Shown in pieces: positions 1-5,988 of a stretch of 7,969 bases of DNA. Under the pieces are notes generated by a model that searched no databases, was not told where the DNA came from, and was given only the letters and a program-made list of their open reading frames with translations. The DNA comes from an uncultured Christensenellaceae bacterium. Lineage in GTDB: Bacteria; Bacillota; Clostridia; Christensenellales; Pumilibacteraceae. The first letter of the stretch is position 1, and each line of letters begins with the position of its first letter. The position numbers and the translations under genes are program-made. Where the stretch lies: NCBI GenBank assembly GCA_910588315.1, contig CAJUQF010000058.1, positions 2,658 through 10,626 of the forward strand, in the 5' to 3' direction.

Positions 1-1
1 G

Positions 2-547
2 TTTATAACCGAGCTTTCCCGTCTTTTGACCCGACGCAATATCGATCTTAAAATCATAGACTATGCCGACGGCTTACAGTCCGACTCGCCTTGCGACGCA
101 TTCGTCACGCTCGCGCTGTCCGAAAGTCGATTCAAAGCCTTTGCCGATACAAAGTACGTGCCGGTCATCGCCGTCGACAGCATGTTCGACGACGTACTGT
201 TCTATCGCATTAACGACGACTACAAACGCATGTACAATTCGACCAAACAGGGGGCCGACGACCCCGTGATCCTTTTGACTCACCCTCTGCCCGACGAATG
301 TATCGCACACGCGCAAGAATTCTTCGACGGCGTCAAAGTAGTTAACGACGTACGCGACTTACCGCAACATGGTTCGAACGAAAAATACGTAACGGTCTCG
401 GCGCTTATAAAAAAGTTTGCCAACAACGAATCGGTCAAGCTTTACGGCGAATCGGTAGCGTTTAAAGCCGCAGCCGCAGCCGACTCCGCGCTTAAAGCCA
501 TCGACCGCACTCAGGCGACTTCGTCCGAACACGATATTTCGGTCTGA
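2..547 (+). CDS. Hypothetical protein, C-terminal part (5' end outside window)
   Basis: The frame is open to the left window edge, so the true start lies outside; the TTG at 26 is internal to the open frame and has no clear ribosome binding site. About 181 residues are visible, ending at a TGA at 545-547. I do not recognise the family. The visible part alternates hydrophobic strands and helices: a DAFVTLALSES segment, then VPVIAVDSMFDD, then DDPVILLTHPLPDE, ending in an alanine-rich helix and a Ser/Thr/His-containing tail. This is compatible with an alpha/beta fold. The order of a strand, VPVIAVDS and an acidic loop recalls the effector-binding half of LacI-type or periplasmic binding proteins, but the similarity is weak and the usual C-terminal motifs are missing. 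No signal peptide or membrane segment is visible. Codon use matches its neighbours, and a hairpin at 617-667 follows. It is convergent with the lipoprotein gene. Existence of the gene is likely; its function is unknown. Confidence 0.75.
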   Translation, partial: FITELSRLLTRRNIDLKIIDYADGLQSDSPCDAFVTLALSESRFKAFADTKYVPVIAVDSMFDDVLFYRINDDYKRMYNSTKQGADDPVILLTHPLPDECIAHAQEFFDGVKVVNDVRDLPQHGSNEKYVTVSALIKKFANNESVKLYGESVAFKAAAAADSALKAIDRTQATSSEHDISV

Positions 548-616
548 ACGTAAATACGTCTCCGCCTATCGTAATTCTTATCTACATCCGAATGTTAACG
601 CAACTCTCATCGTAAC

Positions 617-667
617 TTCGACAATCCGTGCGCGGCGCAAATGCACCGCGCACTTCTTATTGTCGAA
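617..667 (+). terminator. Nested hairpin between convergent genes, probable terminator
   Basis: An outer 9-bp stem TTCGACAAT (617-625) / ATTGTCGAA (659-667) encloses a perfect GC-rich 8-bp stem GTGCGCGG (628-635) / CCGCGCAC (646-653). The inner stem is followed on the plus strand by TTCTTATT, a U-rich tail that suits termination of the gene ending at 547. On the minus strand, no U-run follows the stem, so termination of the lipoprotein gene there would be weaker or need a factor. The position between two converging stop codons supports a terminator role. Confidence 0.6.
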
Positions 668-696
668 ATTTACCGTTCGATTTCGACGCGACAATG

Positions 697-2223
697 TCAC
701 GCTTTCGCCGACGGAGTTATAGTCATTACTTTGGAATAGCTGTTGAAAGTTACGTCATAGGTTCCCGCAGTCACTACTTTGATGTTGTTATTGCCGCCGC
801 CGACAGCCGTGAACGCTTTTGCCTCGTCAAGCAAGTAAGTATAGTTATAACTGCCCAAACCGTTATAGCTCGGTTTCCCCCATTCGCCTTTTTCCGTAGA
901 ACCGGCTTTAAACGCTTGGATTATGATCTGCGAATCTGCTTTCATGGCGACGTTCGTAATTTTGTAAATGCCGGAGCCGGCTTCTGTCTCTGTGAGTTTA
1001 AAATTTTTGTTAAAGCAATATCCACTCCAATCGGCCACGCCTTCGGCGAACGTTCCGTCGATATAGTAGTCGGCAGGCGCAGGCGCCTTTTCCGCATCGA
1101 ACGTTACGCTGATTTTATGCGTATCGACGTTGTATGAGAACGTATATGTACCGGTCGCCTTTGCGATCATGTTTTTACCGGCAGTCTCGTTCAAATATGT
1201 CTTGGCGTTTTCATCGAGATCGGTAGAACGCAGGTACTCCGCGCCGACGGACACCTTGTCTCCGACGGTATTAGTGGTAGTGAACACAAACTCGTCGCCT
1301 TCGGTAAGATAAACTTCAAGCGAATATGTCTTTTTGTCTCCGCTCGGCGTCATCTTGGTCGCGGCGTTATACATATCTTTCCAACCGGTGATCTTGTTGC
1401 CTTTGATATAGTAATCAGTGACTATGTCAAGCGCATGTATGGGATCGCCGTTGCGTTTCCACGAAATAGTATCGTACGGATTGCGCATATATATCTCTTT
1501 CGTCTCTTCCGTATAACCGTCGCCGTCTTCGTTATAATAGTCGTCGCCGGGATAAGTAGTGAGCGTAAGCGTGTAGTTGCCGTCGTATTTGACTATTATG
1601 TTTGCACCGAGATAAGAATCGTCATAAACACTGCCCTGACCGGCAAATACTTCCGTTTCGCCGAGTTTCGTCTCGGTGAGATATCCCGCACCGTGCTTGT
1701 TATAATATTCGTCATTGCTTACCAATGTAAATTGATCGTTGGCACGCAAATCGACAGTGAGCGTGTATTCGTTCTTGTTCGCCGCCTTTGTCATCTTATG
1801 ATTTTCGTTGATAACGCCCCAGCCGTCGATCAGAACGTTGCTTGTACCGGCGCCGATTATGTAGAAGTCGCGCGTGTCAGCTTGGAATTTTGTAAAGCCG
1901 GCATATATTGAAACGTTTGTCGTAAGCTCTTCCGAAAAATCGAATTTATGACTTTTACTCGGCGTTGCAAACCAATTGACGAATTCATAGCCGCCGTCTT
2001 TTGTAGGCGTGTACGCCGTCGCTTTACCGCCTTTTTCGACCTTTTCGGTTTTGAGAACTCTCATCTGTCCCGGTTTGTTAGTGCCGGTCGCATCATAATA
2101 CGTGACGGTTACGGTATTACCGCCTCCCCCCGTAGGCGTATCCTCTCCGCACGCAACAAACATACTCGCACCCATTGTAACGCATAATGCCGCAACAAGT
2201 AACTTTTGCACTTTTTTCATCAT
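697..2223 (-). CDS. Secreted lipoprotein with Flg_new repeat and three carbohydrate-binding-like units
   Basis: A 508-residue surface lipoprotein. Residues 1-25 form a type II signal peptide: KK near the N-terminus, a hydrophobic core and the lipobox FVAC with Cys25 as the lipidated residue, followed by a Gly-rich linker. Residues 38-110 match the Listeria-Bacteroides (InlB B / Flg_new) repeat pattern, with GGYEFVNWF and a closing SIYAGF. Three units of one beta-sandwich design follow. They open with DFYIIG (119), DYYIKG (270) and DYYIDG (385), each with a Trp 11-16 residues on (W135, W281, W399), and close with GNYTLTL, GTYTFSY and GTYDVTF. This layout resembles SusE/SusF-type starch-binding modules; carbohydrate binding is therefore inferred, not shown. 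No catalytic domain is visible. GGAGG lies 3 bases before the first ATG and 6 bases before a second, in-frame ATG (2218-2220), so translation may begin at Met2. The gene is monocistronic with its own strong promoter. The lipoprotein call is firm; the ligand is unknown. Confidence 0.9.
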   Translation of the reverse strand: MMKKVQKLLVAALCVTMGASMFVACGEDTPTGGGGNTVTVTYYDATGTNKPGQMRVLKTEKVEKGGKATAYTPTKDGGYEFVNWFATPSKSHKFDFSEELTTNVSIYAGFTKFQADTRDFYIIGAGTSNVLIDGWGVINENHKMTKAANKNEYTLTVDLRANDQFTLVSNDEYYNKHGAGYLTETKLGETEVFAGQGSVYDDSYLGANIIVKYDGNYTLTLTTYPGDDYYNEDGDGYTEETKEIYMRNPYDTISWKRNGDPIHALDIVTDYYIKGNKITGWKDMYNAATKMTPSGDKKTYSLEVYLTEGDEFVFTTTNTVGDKVSVGAEYLRSTDLDENAKTYLNETAGKNMIAKATGTYTFSYNVDTHKISVTFDAEKAPAPADYYIDGTFAEGVADWSGYCFNKNFKLTETEAGSGIYKITNVAMKADSQIIIQAFKAGSTEKGEWGKPSYNGLGSYNYTYLLDEAKAFTAVGGGNNNIKVVTAGTYDVTFNSYSKVMTITPSAKA

Positions 2224-2289
2224 TTACCTCCGATAACTTTAAGTTTAAGCCACTCGCGCTCGCTTCACGCAGTAATTTGTGCGAACTAC

Positions 2290-2301
2290 TTAAACGTTTA
2301 A
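2290..2301. promoter_or_regulatory. LacI-family type operator palindrome
   Basis: TTAAACGTTTAA is a perfect 12-bp palindrome with the central CG and AAACGTTT core typical of LacI-family operators (PurR and MalR sites share this core). It starts 5 bp downstream of the -10 box of the lipoprotein promoter and covers the predicted transcription start (about 2299), a position where a bound repressor would block initiation. Regulation by sugar through a LacI-family protein is an inference; no such regulator can be named in the window. Confidence 0.5.
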
Positions 2302-2305
2302 CTAT

Positions 2306-2333
2306 ATTATACAACTTTTTACGGCAATGTCAA
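2306..2333 (-). promoter_or_regulatory. Sigma-A promoter of the lipoprotein gene
   Basis: On the minus strand, TTGACA (2328-2333) and TATAAT (2306-2311) are both exact consensus with a 16-bp spacer. Upstream, an A/T-rich tract including AAAAAATTTTTT (to about 2366) looks like an UP element. Predicted transcription start is near 2299, giving a leader of about 75 nt that contains the GGAGG site. This would be a strong promoter if not repressed at the overlapping palindrome. Confidence 0.8.
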
Positions 2334-2378
2334 TACCTTTTATAAAATAATTTAAAAAATTTTTTCCGGGCGCAAAGC

Positions 2379-2407
2379 TTGCATACCGTGACAAAAAGTG
2401 ATACACT
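2379..2407 (+). promoter_or_regulatory. Weak candidate promoter of the 52-residue ORF
   Basis: TTGCAT (2379-2384) and TACACT (2402-2407) with a 17-bp spacer match consensus at 3/6 and 4/6 positions. The -10 box ends 6 bp before the ATG at 2414, so transcription would start at or next to the start codon. No Shine-Dalgarno sequence is seen, which fits a leaderless mRNA. Such weak matches also arise by chance in A/T-rich DNA. Confidence 0.3.
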
Positions 2408-2413
2408 TAACTT

Positions 2414-2572
2414 ATGACTAATTTGGAACTCATGCGGATATGCGAAAACGCAGACGAAGACGCGTTCGAGCAAGATGATTTTCCGCAAGCTTCACGCTCG
2501 CCTAAGGACATATACGACGAAATATACGACGACGTCAAGCAGCCGTCGCGATATATCAAGGAAGATTGGTGA
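2414..2572 (+). CDS. Small acidic protein, 52 residues, hypothetical
   Basis: ATG at 2414 to TGA at 2570-2572 encodes 52 residues beginning MTNLELMRIC and ending YIKEDW. It is rich in Asp and Glu, has a repeated IYDEIYDDV segment (residues 33-41), and lacks any signal peptide or membrane segment, so it is likely cytoplasmic. I do not recognise a family. Support for a real gene: codon use (GAC, TCG, CGC) like the neighbours, position divergent from the lipoprotein gene, a possible promoter just upstream, and a good intrinsic terminator 50 bp after the stop. Against it: no Shine-Dalgarno site and short length. It could act as a small partner or adaptor protein, but nothing in the sequence says so. 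Confidence 0.5.
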   Translation: MTNLELMRICENADEDAFEQDDFPQASRSPKDIYDEIYDDVKQPSRYIKEDW

Positions 2573-2622
2573 CAGGCGGACATCGACCGCTTGATTTTTG
2601 CAAGAAACAATTCCCGAGCATA

Positions 2623-2664
2623 AATACACCCCGAAGTCATAACAGAACTTTGGAGTGTATTTTT
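2623..2664 (+). terminator. Rho-independent terminator after the small ORF
   Basis: A 15-bp stem, arms 2623-2637 and 2647-2661, with one mismatch and one G-U pair, closes a 9-nt loop and runs into TTTTT (2660-2664). This is a typical intrinsic terminator for plus-strand transcription and supports a transcript over 2414-2572. Confidence 0.65.
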
Positions 2665-2744
2665 AATTGCGTATTCATTTTTTATTGCGAGATGATTGAT
2701 ATTTCCTGTTGGCATATCGTTACGATTTTATTCCGGTCTTTATT

Positions 2745-2867
2745 TTCATTTCCCTACTGTAAAGCGATTACATTGTGTAATTCGTAGGGCAGGCAGACTC
2801 TTGCCTGCCGCTTATTGGATTATTGCCTTGCCACAAGCGGAGCGCAAGGGTCTGCGCTCCCTACGAA
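2745..2867 (+). repeat. MITE-like structured repeat, copy 1 (full)
   Basis: The copy starts TTCATTTCCCTACTGTAAAG and ends at CCCTACGAA. An outer stem TTCGTAGGG (2781-2789) / CCCTACGAA (2859-2867) encloses two hairpins: arm A GGCAGGCA (2788-2795) / TGCCTGCC (2802-2809) and arm B GGAGCGCA (2839-2846) / TGCGCTCC (2853-2860), so the core can fold as a three-way junction. A degenerate inverted match to TGTAAAGC lies further right near 2895-2910. It encodes no transposase. It is the same family as the repeats at 2941 and beyond 7500. Confidence 0.8.
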
Positions 2868-2940
2868 GATTCATTCTATATTTGCTTTATAATAAATTGC
2901 TTACAATAAGACCGAGACACGGTATAATATCAACAATAAT

Positions 2941-3067
2941 TTCATTTCCCTACCGTAAAGCAATTTCATTGCATAATTCGTAGGGCAGGCAGACCCTTGC
3001 CTGCCACTCCATTGTTTATTGCCTTGTCCACATGCGGAGCGCAACGAGGTCTAAAGCTCCCTACGAA
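2941..3067 (+). repeat. MITE-like structured repeat, copy 2 (full)
   Basis: It is nearly identical to copy 1 over its left 65 bp. The outer stem TTCGTAGGG (2977-2985) / CCCTACGAA (3059-3067) is intact and arm A GGCAGGCA (2984-2991) / TGCCTGCC (2998-3005) is perfect. Arm B is decayed to GGAGC (3036-3040) / GCTCC (3056-3060). It lies in the same orientation as copy 1, 73 bp downstream of it. Confidence 0.8.
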
Positions 3068-3088
3068 GGTCGATTCCAATGACGTGTC

Positions 3089-3445
3089 GATAGCAAACCG
3101 TTGCGTAAAAAACCGTGAAGAGACAGCCGACGAGCCGATACGACGCGAGCGTATTGCGTTAGCAATTTGTGCGTCAAGCAGGCACAGTCGCGAAGGCGTA
3201 GCGGCGCTACGTCGAGTGACTGCAACGAACTTGTCGCGCATATTGATAGCAAGACATCGCGCGAGTGTCGGTAAGGAGGCAGCCGACGAGCGGTTTTGTC
3301 GCGAGTGTATTGCGTCGACGATATCGCGCGATTGTAAGGCGTCGCCTCCCGAAATCGTACCCTTCTGCGGTACGATGAGCGGAGGCACAACACAGCAAGC
3401 GCCGATATCGGTAGCAAAACGTCGCGTAAAAAACCGTGAGGAGGC
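3089..3445 (+). repeat. Degenerate 71-bp direct repeat, two full units and one partial
   Basis: Unit 1 (3089-3159) and unit 2 (3245-3315) align without gaps over 71 bp and share CAGCCGACGAG and GTATTGCGT. Unit 3 (3410-3445) matches the first 36 bp and stops within the gpsA stop codon. Starts are 156 and 165 bp apart, both multiples of three, and one plus-strand frame translates the units similarly (NREE.ADE..RRE-like). No good start codon or ribosome binding site is present, so this is called a repeat, perhaps a dispersed element or a decayed gene, not a CDS. Confidence 0.55.
3344..3386. repeat. Nested inverted repeat downstream of gpsA
   Basis: GCCTCC (3344-3349) / GGAGGC (3381-3386) encloses a perfect 8-bp stem ATCGTACC (3354-3361) / GGTACGAT (3369-3376) with a 7-nt loop. 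It sits within the 71-bp repeat region, about 60 bp past the gpsA stop. On the minus strand no proper U-run follows, so it is a poor intrinsic terminator for gpsA, though it could protect the mRNA 3' end. Confidence 0.55.
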
Positions 3446-4467
3446 TAATTAAACTCGTCTTTAAGTCTTCTGTCGAAAAGCTGTTCCATAACGTCACGCG
3501 GTTGCATTTTATCGAGGATCATGGTGTTTACAGCATTTGTTATGGGCATGTCGACTTCGTATTTTTCCGCGAGCAAAGACATTGCTCTTGCCGTGTGTAC
3601 GCCTTCCGCAAGCTTATCGTATTTCTTGCCGCAGGCATAGTTCTCGCCCCACATTCTGTTATGGCTGTGAACGGAAAACAGCGTCGTTTCGTAATCGCCG
3701 ATATGACAAAGCCCGTACGCCGACAGCGGATTGCCGCCGAGCGCCGCGATAAGCCGCGACACTTCTCTGCTGCCGCGCGCCATCAGCGCGCCTTTTAGCG
3801 TGACGAGATTCATGCCGTCAAGCACGCCGGCAACAATACCCATAACGTTTTTTGCCGCCGCGCCTATTTCCGTACCGATAACGTCGGTGCCGTAATAGAA
3901 TCTTATGAGCGGGCTTTTGAAAAATTCGATTATACGTTCTATGGTCGAACGCTCGTAACCGTCTATGAGCATACAGTTGGGATTGCCGACGGTGAATTCC
4001 TGTACGTGTCCGGGTCCCGCCCAAACGGCGACCTGCCAGCTTTCCAGCCCGAACTCGAGCGCTATTTCGCTAAGCCGCATGCCCGTACTTATCTCTATGC
4101 CTTTCATGCACGTGACGAGATACTTGCCCGTCATATCGCACGAACTTCTTATATCGCCCATGACGTTGCGGAACACCTGCGACGGTACGCTGACCAATAC
4201 GACGTCCGCCGTTTTTATCGCATGCGGCAGATCGTTGGTAAGCTCTATCGTTTTGGGGAACGTAACATATTCGTTCTTGTGCGTCATGACGAGTTTTTCG
4301 TACGATATCTCGCCGGACTTGCCGTACACGGTCACTTTATGCCCGAGTTGGTTTGCGTACCACGCCAAAAACGAACCCCATCTGCCGCAACCGACGACGG
4401 TGACTTTTATCTTTCGACGAGTATAGTCCATAGGTATTGAATAGTTGATCGGCACGGGTATCTCCAT
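3445..4467 (-). CDS. gpsA: NAD(P)H-dependent glycerol-3-phosphate dehydrogenase
   Basis: Reduces dihydroxyacetone phosphate to sn-glycerol-3-phosphate with NAD(P)H in the cytoplasm, the entry step of phospholipid synthesis. The 340-residue length is near the family norm (about 330). The N-terminal Rossmann fold carries GCGRWG (26-31); VTCMKGIE (118-125) holds the conserved substrate-site Lys122; AGPGHVQEF (150-158) matches the GPxxAxE region; IGAAAKNVMGIVAG (201-214) contains the catalytic Lys206. The usual GLGDL..T....SRN motif is altered to HIGDYETTLFSVHSHNR (255-271): Asn270 and Arg271 are kept but Ser-Arg-Asn has become Ser-His-Asn, so this is a divergent subfamily. No clear ribosome binding site precedes the ATG at 4467. 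GGAG just inside it is 6 bases before a GTG (4453-4455), and Met13 is nearer the usual family start, so the start may be 4 to 12 residues shorter. It lies 60 bp after guaB and is probably cotranscribed with it. Confidence 0.92.
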   Translation of the reverse strand: MEIPVPINYSIPMDYTRRKIKVTVVGCGRWGSFLAWYANQLGHKVTVYGKSGEISYEKLVMTHKNEYVTFPKTIELTNDLPHAIKTADVVLVSVPSQVFRNVMGDIRSSCDMTGKYLVTCMKGIEISTGMRLSEIALEFGLESWQVAVWAGPGHVQEFTVGNPNCMLIDGYERSTIERIIEFFKSPLIRFYYGTDVIGTEIGAAAKNVMGIVAGVLDGMNLVTLKGALMARGSREVSRLIAALGGNPLSAYGLCHIGDYETTLFSVHSHNRMWGENYACGKKYDKLAEGVHTARAMSLLAEKYEVDMPITNAVNTMILDKMQPRDVMEQLFDRRLKDEFN

Positions 4468-4527
4468 TTACGATTTACATTAAATTACACATTCGCGAAC
4501 GTGTTTATTCCGTACGAACACGATATG

Positions 4528-5988
4528 TCAGTGACTGTCCTTAGGCGAATAGTTGGGCGCTTCCTTGGTTATGGATATGTCGTGCGGATGCGATTCGATG
4601 AGCGCCGCGTTTGTTATCTTTACGAACTGCGCATCCTTACGCAGTTTGGCAATGGTAGGCATGCCCGTATACCCCATTCCCGCGCGAAGCCCGCCTATAA
4701 GCTGATACACGATATCGGCTAACGCGCCGCGGTAAGGCACCCTGCCTTCCACGCCTTCGGGAACGAGTTTTTTAGTGCCTTCCTGGAAGTATCTGTCTTT
4801 ACTGCCGAGCGGCATTGCGCCCAAACTTCCCATACCGCGGTAAGTCTTGAAACTTCTGCCCTGATATATTTCGAGTTCGCCGGGCGTTTCCGTCGTACCG
4901 GCAAACAGCGAGCCGATCATGACGGCATGCGCGCCTGCGGCGATGGCTTTGGTGATGTCGCCGCTGTATTTGATACCGCCGTCGCCGATTATGGTTTTAC
5001 CGTACTTGTCGGCGATCTCGGCACAGTCCATGATAGCGGTTATCTGCGGCACGCCTATACCGGCTACGATACGCGTCGTACAGATCGAGCCGGGACCTAT
5101 ACCGACCTTTACAACATCGGCTCCCGCCTTAAACAGCATGTCCGCCGCCGCAGACGTTGCGACATTGCCGGCGACGACCGTCACGTTCGGGAACGCAGAT
5201 TTGACTTTTTCCACGGCTTTTATTACGTCGACGTTATGACCGTGCGCGGTATCGACTACGAGACAGTCGACTCGCGCGTCGACGAGCGCTTTCGCTCTGT
5301 CCATGTAACCGCTGCCGTTGCTTATCGCAGCGCCGACCAAAAGTCTGCCGTTTTTATCCTTGGCGGAATTGGGATACTGTATCGCCTTTTCGATATCCTT
5401 GATCGTGATAAGCCCTTTAAGATTGCCCTTGGCGTCCACGATCGGGAGTTTCTCTATGCGATGCTTACCGAGTATCTTTTGCGCTTCCGGCAACGTCGTA
5501 CCTTCGGGCGCCGTCACGAGATTGTCTTTGGTCATGACGTTTTCTATCGGCTGGTCGAAATTGGTTTCGAACCTTAGATCGCGGTTTGTGAGAATACCTA
5601 CGAGCTTGCCCTTTTTGCAGATGGGTACGCCCGATATCTTGTATTTTTGCATAAGTTCGAGCGCCGCGGTCACCTTGCAATCGGGTTCGAGAAAGAACGG
5701 ATCGGTAATGACGCCGTGCTCGCTGCGTTTTACTTTATCGACTTGCTCGGCTTGAGCGTCGATACTCATGTTTTTATGTATGATGCCCATACCGCCCTCG
5801 CGCGCCATAGCTATAGCGAGCCGAGATTCGGTAACAGTATCCATCGCCGCGGACACGAGCGGTATATTGAGCGTGATATCATCGCTCAGCCTGGTCGTGA
5901 GATCGACGTCTTTGGGCGTGACGTGCGATTCGCCGGGGATCAACAGTACGTCGTCAAAAGTCAAACCTTCCTTAACGATTTTACTCAT
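4528..5988 (-). CDS. guaB: Inosine-5'-monophosphate dehydrogenase
   Basis: Oxidises IMP to XMP with NAD+, the rate-limiting step of guanine nucleotide synthesis, in the cytoplasm as a tetramer. The product is 486 residues, the usual length. It starts EGLTFDDVLLIPGES (7-21); two CBS domains lie at about 95-150 and 155-205 within the barrel; the catalytic loop is GIGPGSICTTR (296-306) with Cys303; phosphate binding includes GDGGIKYSGD (335-344); the mobile flap is EGVEGRVPYRG (411-421) with the Arg and Tyr of the bacterial type. The ATG at 5986-5988 is chosen because AAGGAG sits 8 bases upstream and it gives the family N-terminus; an in-frame ATG at 6105 would add 39 residues that belong to the upstream gene. 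The ATG overlaps the preceding TGA (ATGA), which points to translational coupling. No riboswitch is seen before it. Confidence 0.98.
   Translation of the reverse strand: MSKIVKEGLTFDDVLLIPGESHVTPKDVDLTTRLSDDITLNIPLVSAAMDTVTESRLAIAMAREGGMGIIHKNMSIDAQAEQVDKVKRSEHGVITDPFFLEPDCKVTAALELMQKYKISGVPICKKGKLVGILTNRDLRFETNFDQPIENVMTKDNLVTAPEGTTLPEAQKILGKHRIEKLPIVDAKGNLKGLITIKDIEKAIQYPNSAKDKNGRLLVGAAISNGSGYMDRAKALVDARVDCLVVDTAHGHNVDVIKAVEKVKSAFPNVTVVAGNVATSAAADMLFKAGADVVKVGIGPGSICTTRIVAGIGVPQITAIMDCAEIADKYGKTIIGDGGIKYSGDITKAIAAGAHAVMIGSLFAGTTETPGELEIYQGRSFKTYRGMGSLGAMPLGSKDRYFQEGTKKLVPEGVEGRVPYRGALADIVYQLIGGLRAGMGYTGMPTIAKLRKDAQFVKITNAALIESHPHDISITKEAPNYSPKDSH

Noticed and set aside
2117..2314. A 65-residue minus-strand frame over the lipoprotein leader
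   Set aside because: It begins upstream of the predicted transcription start and overlaps the signal-peptide region in another frame.
2900..2928. Promoter-like CTTACA and TATAAT with a 17-bp spacer on the plus strand
   Set aside because: It faces only repeats and the end of a minus-strand gene; likely chance in A/T-rich DNA, though it could transcribe repeat copy 2.
2745..3067. CRISPR array
   Set aside because: There are only two copies here, themselves palindromic and more than 100 bp long, with no regular spacers and no cas genes.
2696..3452. Open frames running through the repeats at 2745-3452
   Set aside because: They translate hairpin arms and repeat flanks, lack ribosome binding sites and have products unlike proteins.
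4468..4527. Possible terminator between guaB and gpsA (CGTGTT / AACACG)
   Set aside because: The stem is only 6 bp with no T-run; cotranscription is more likely.
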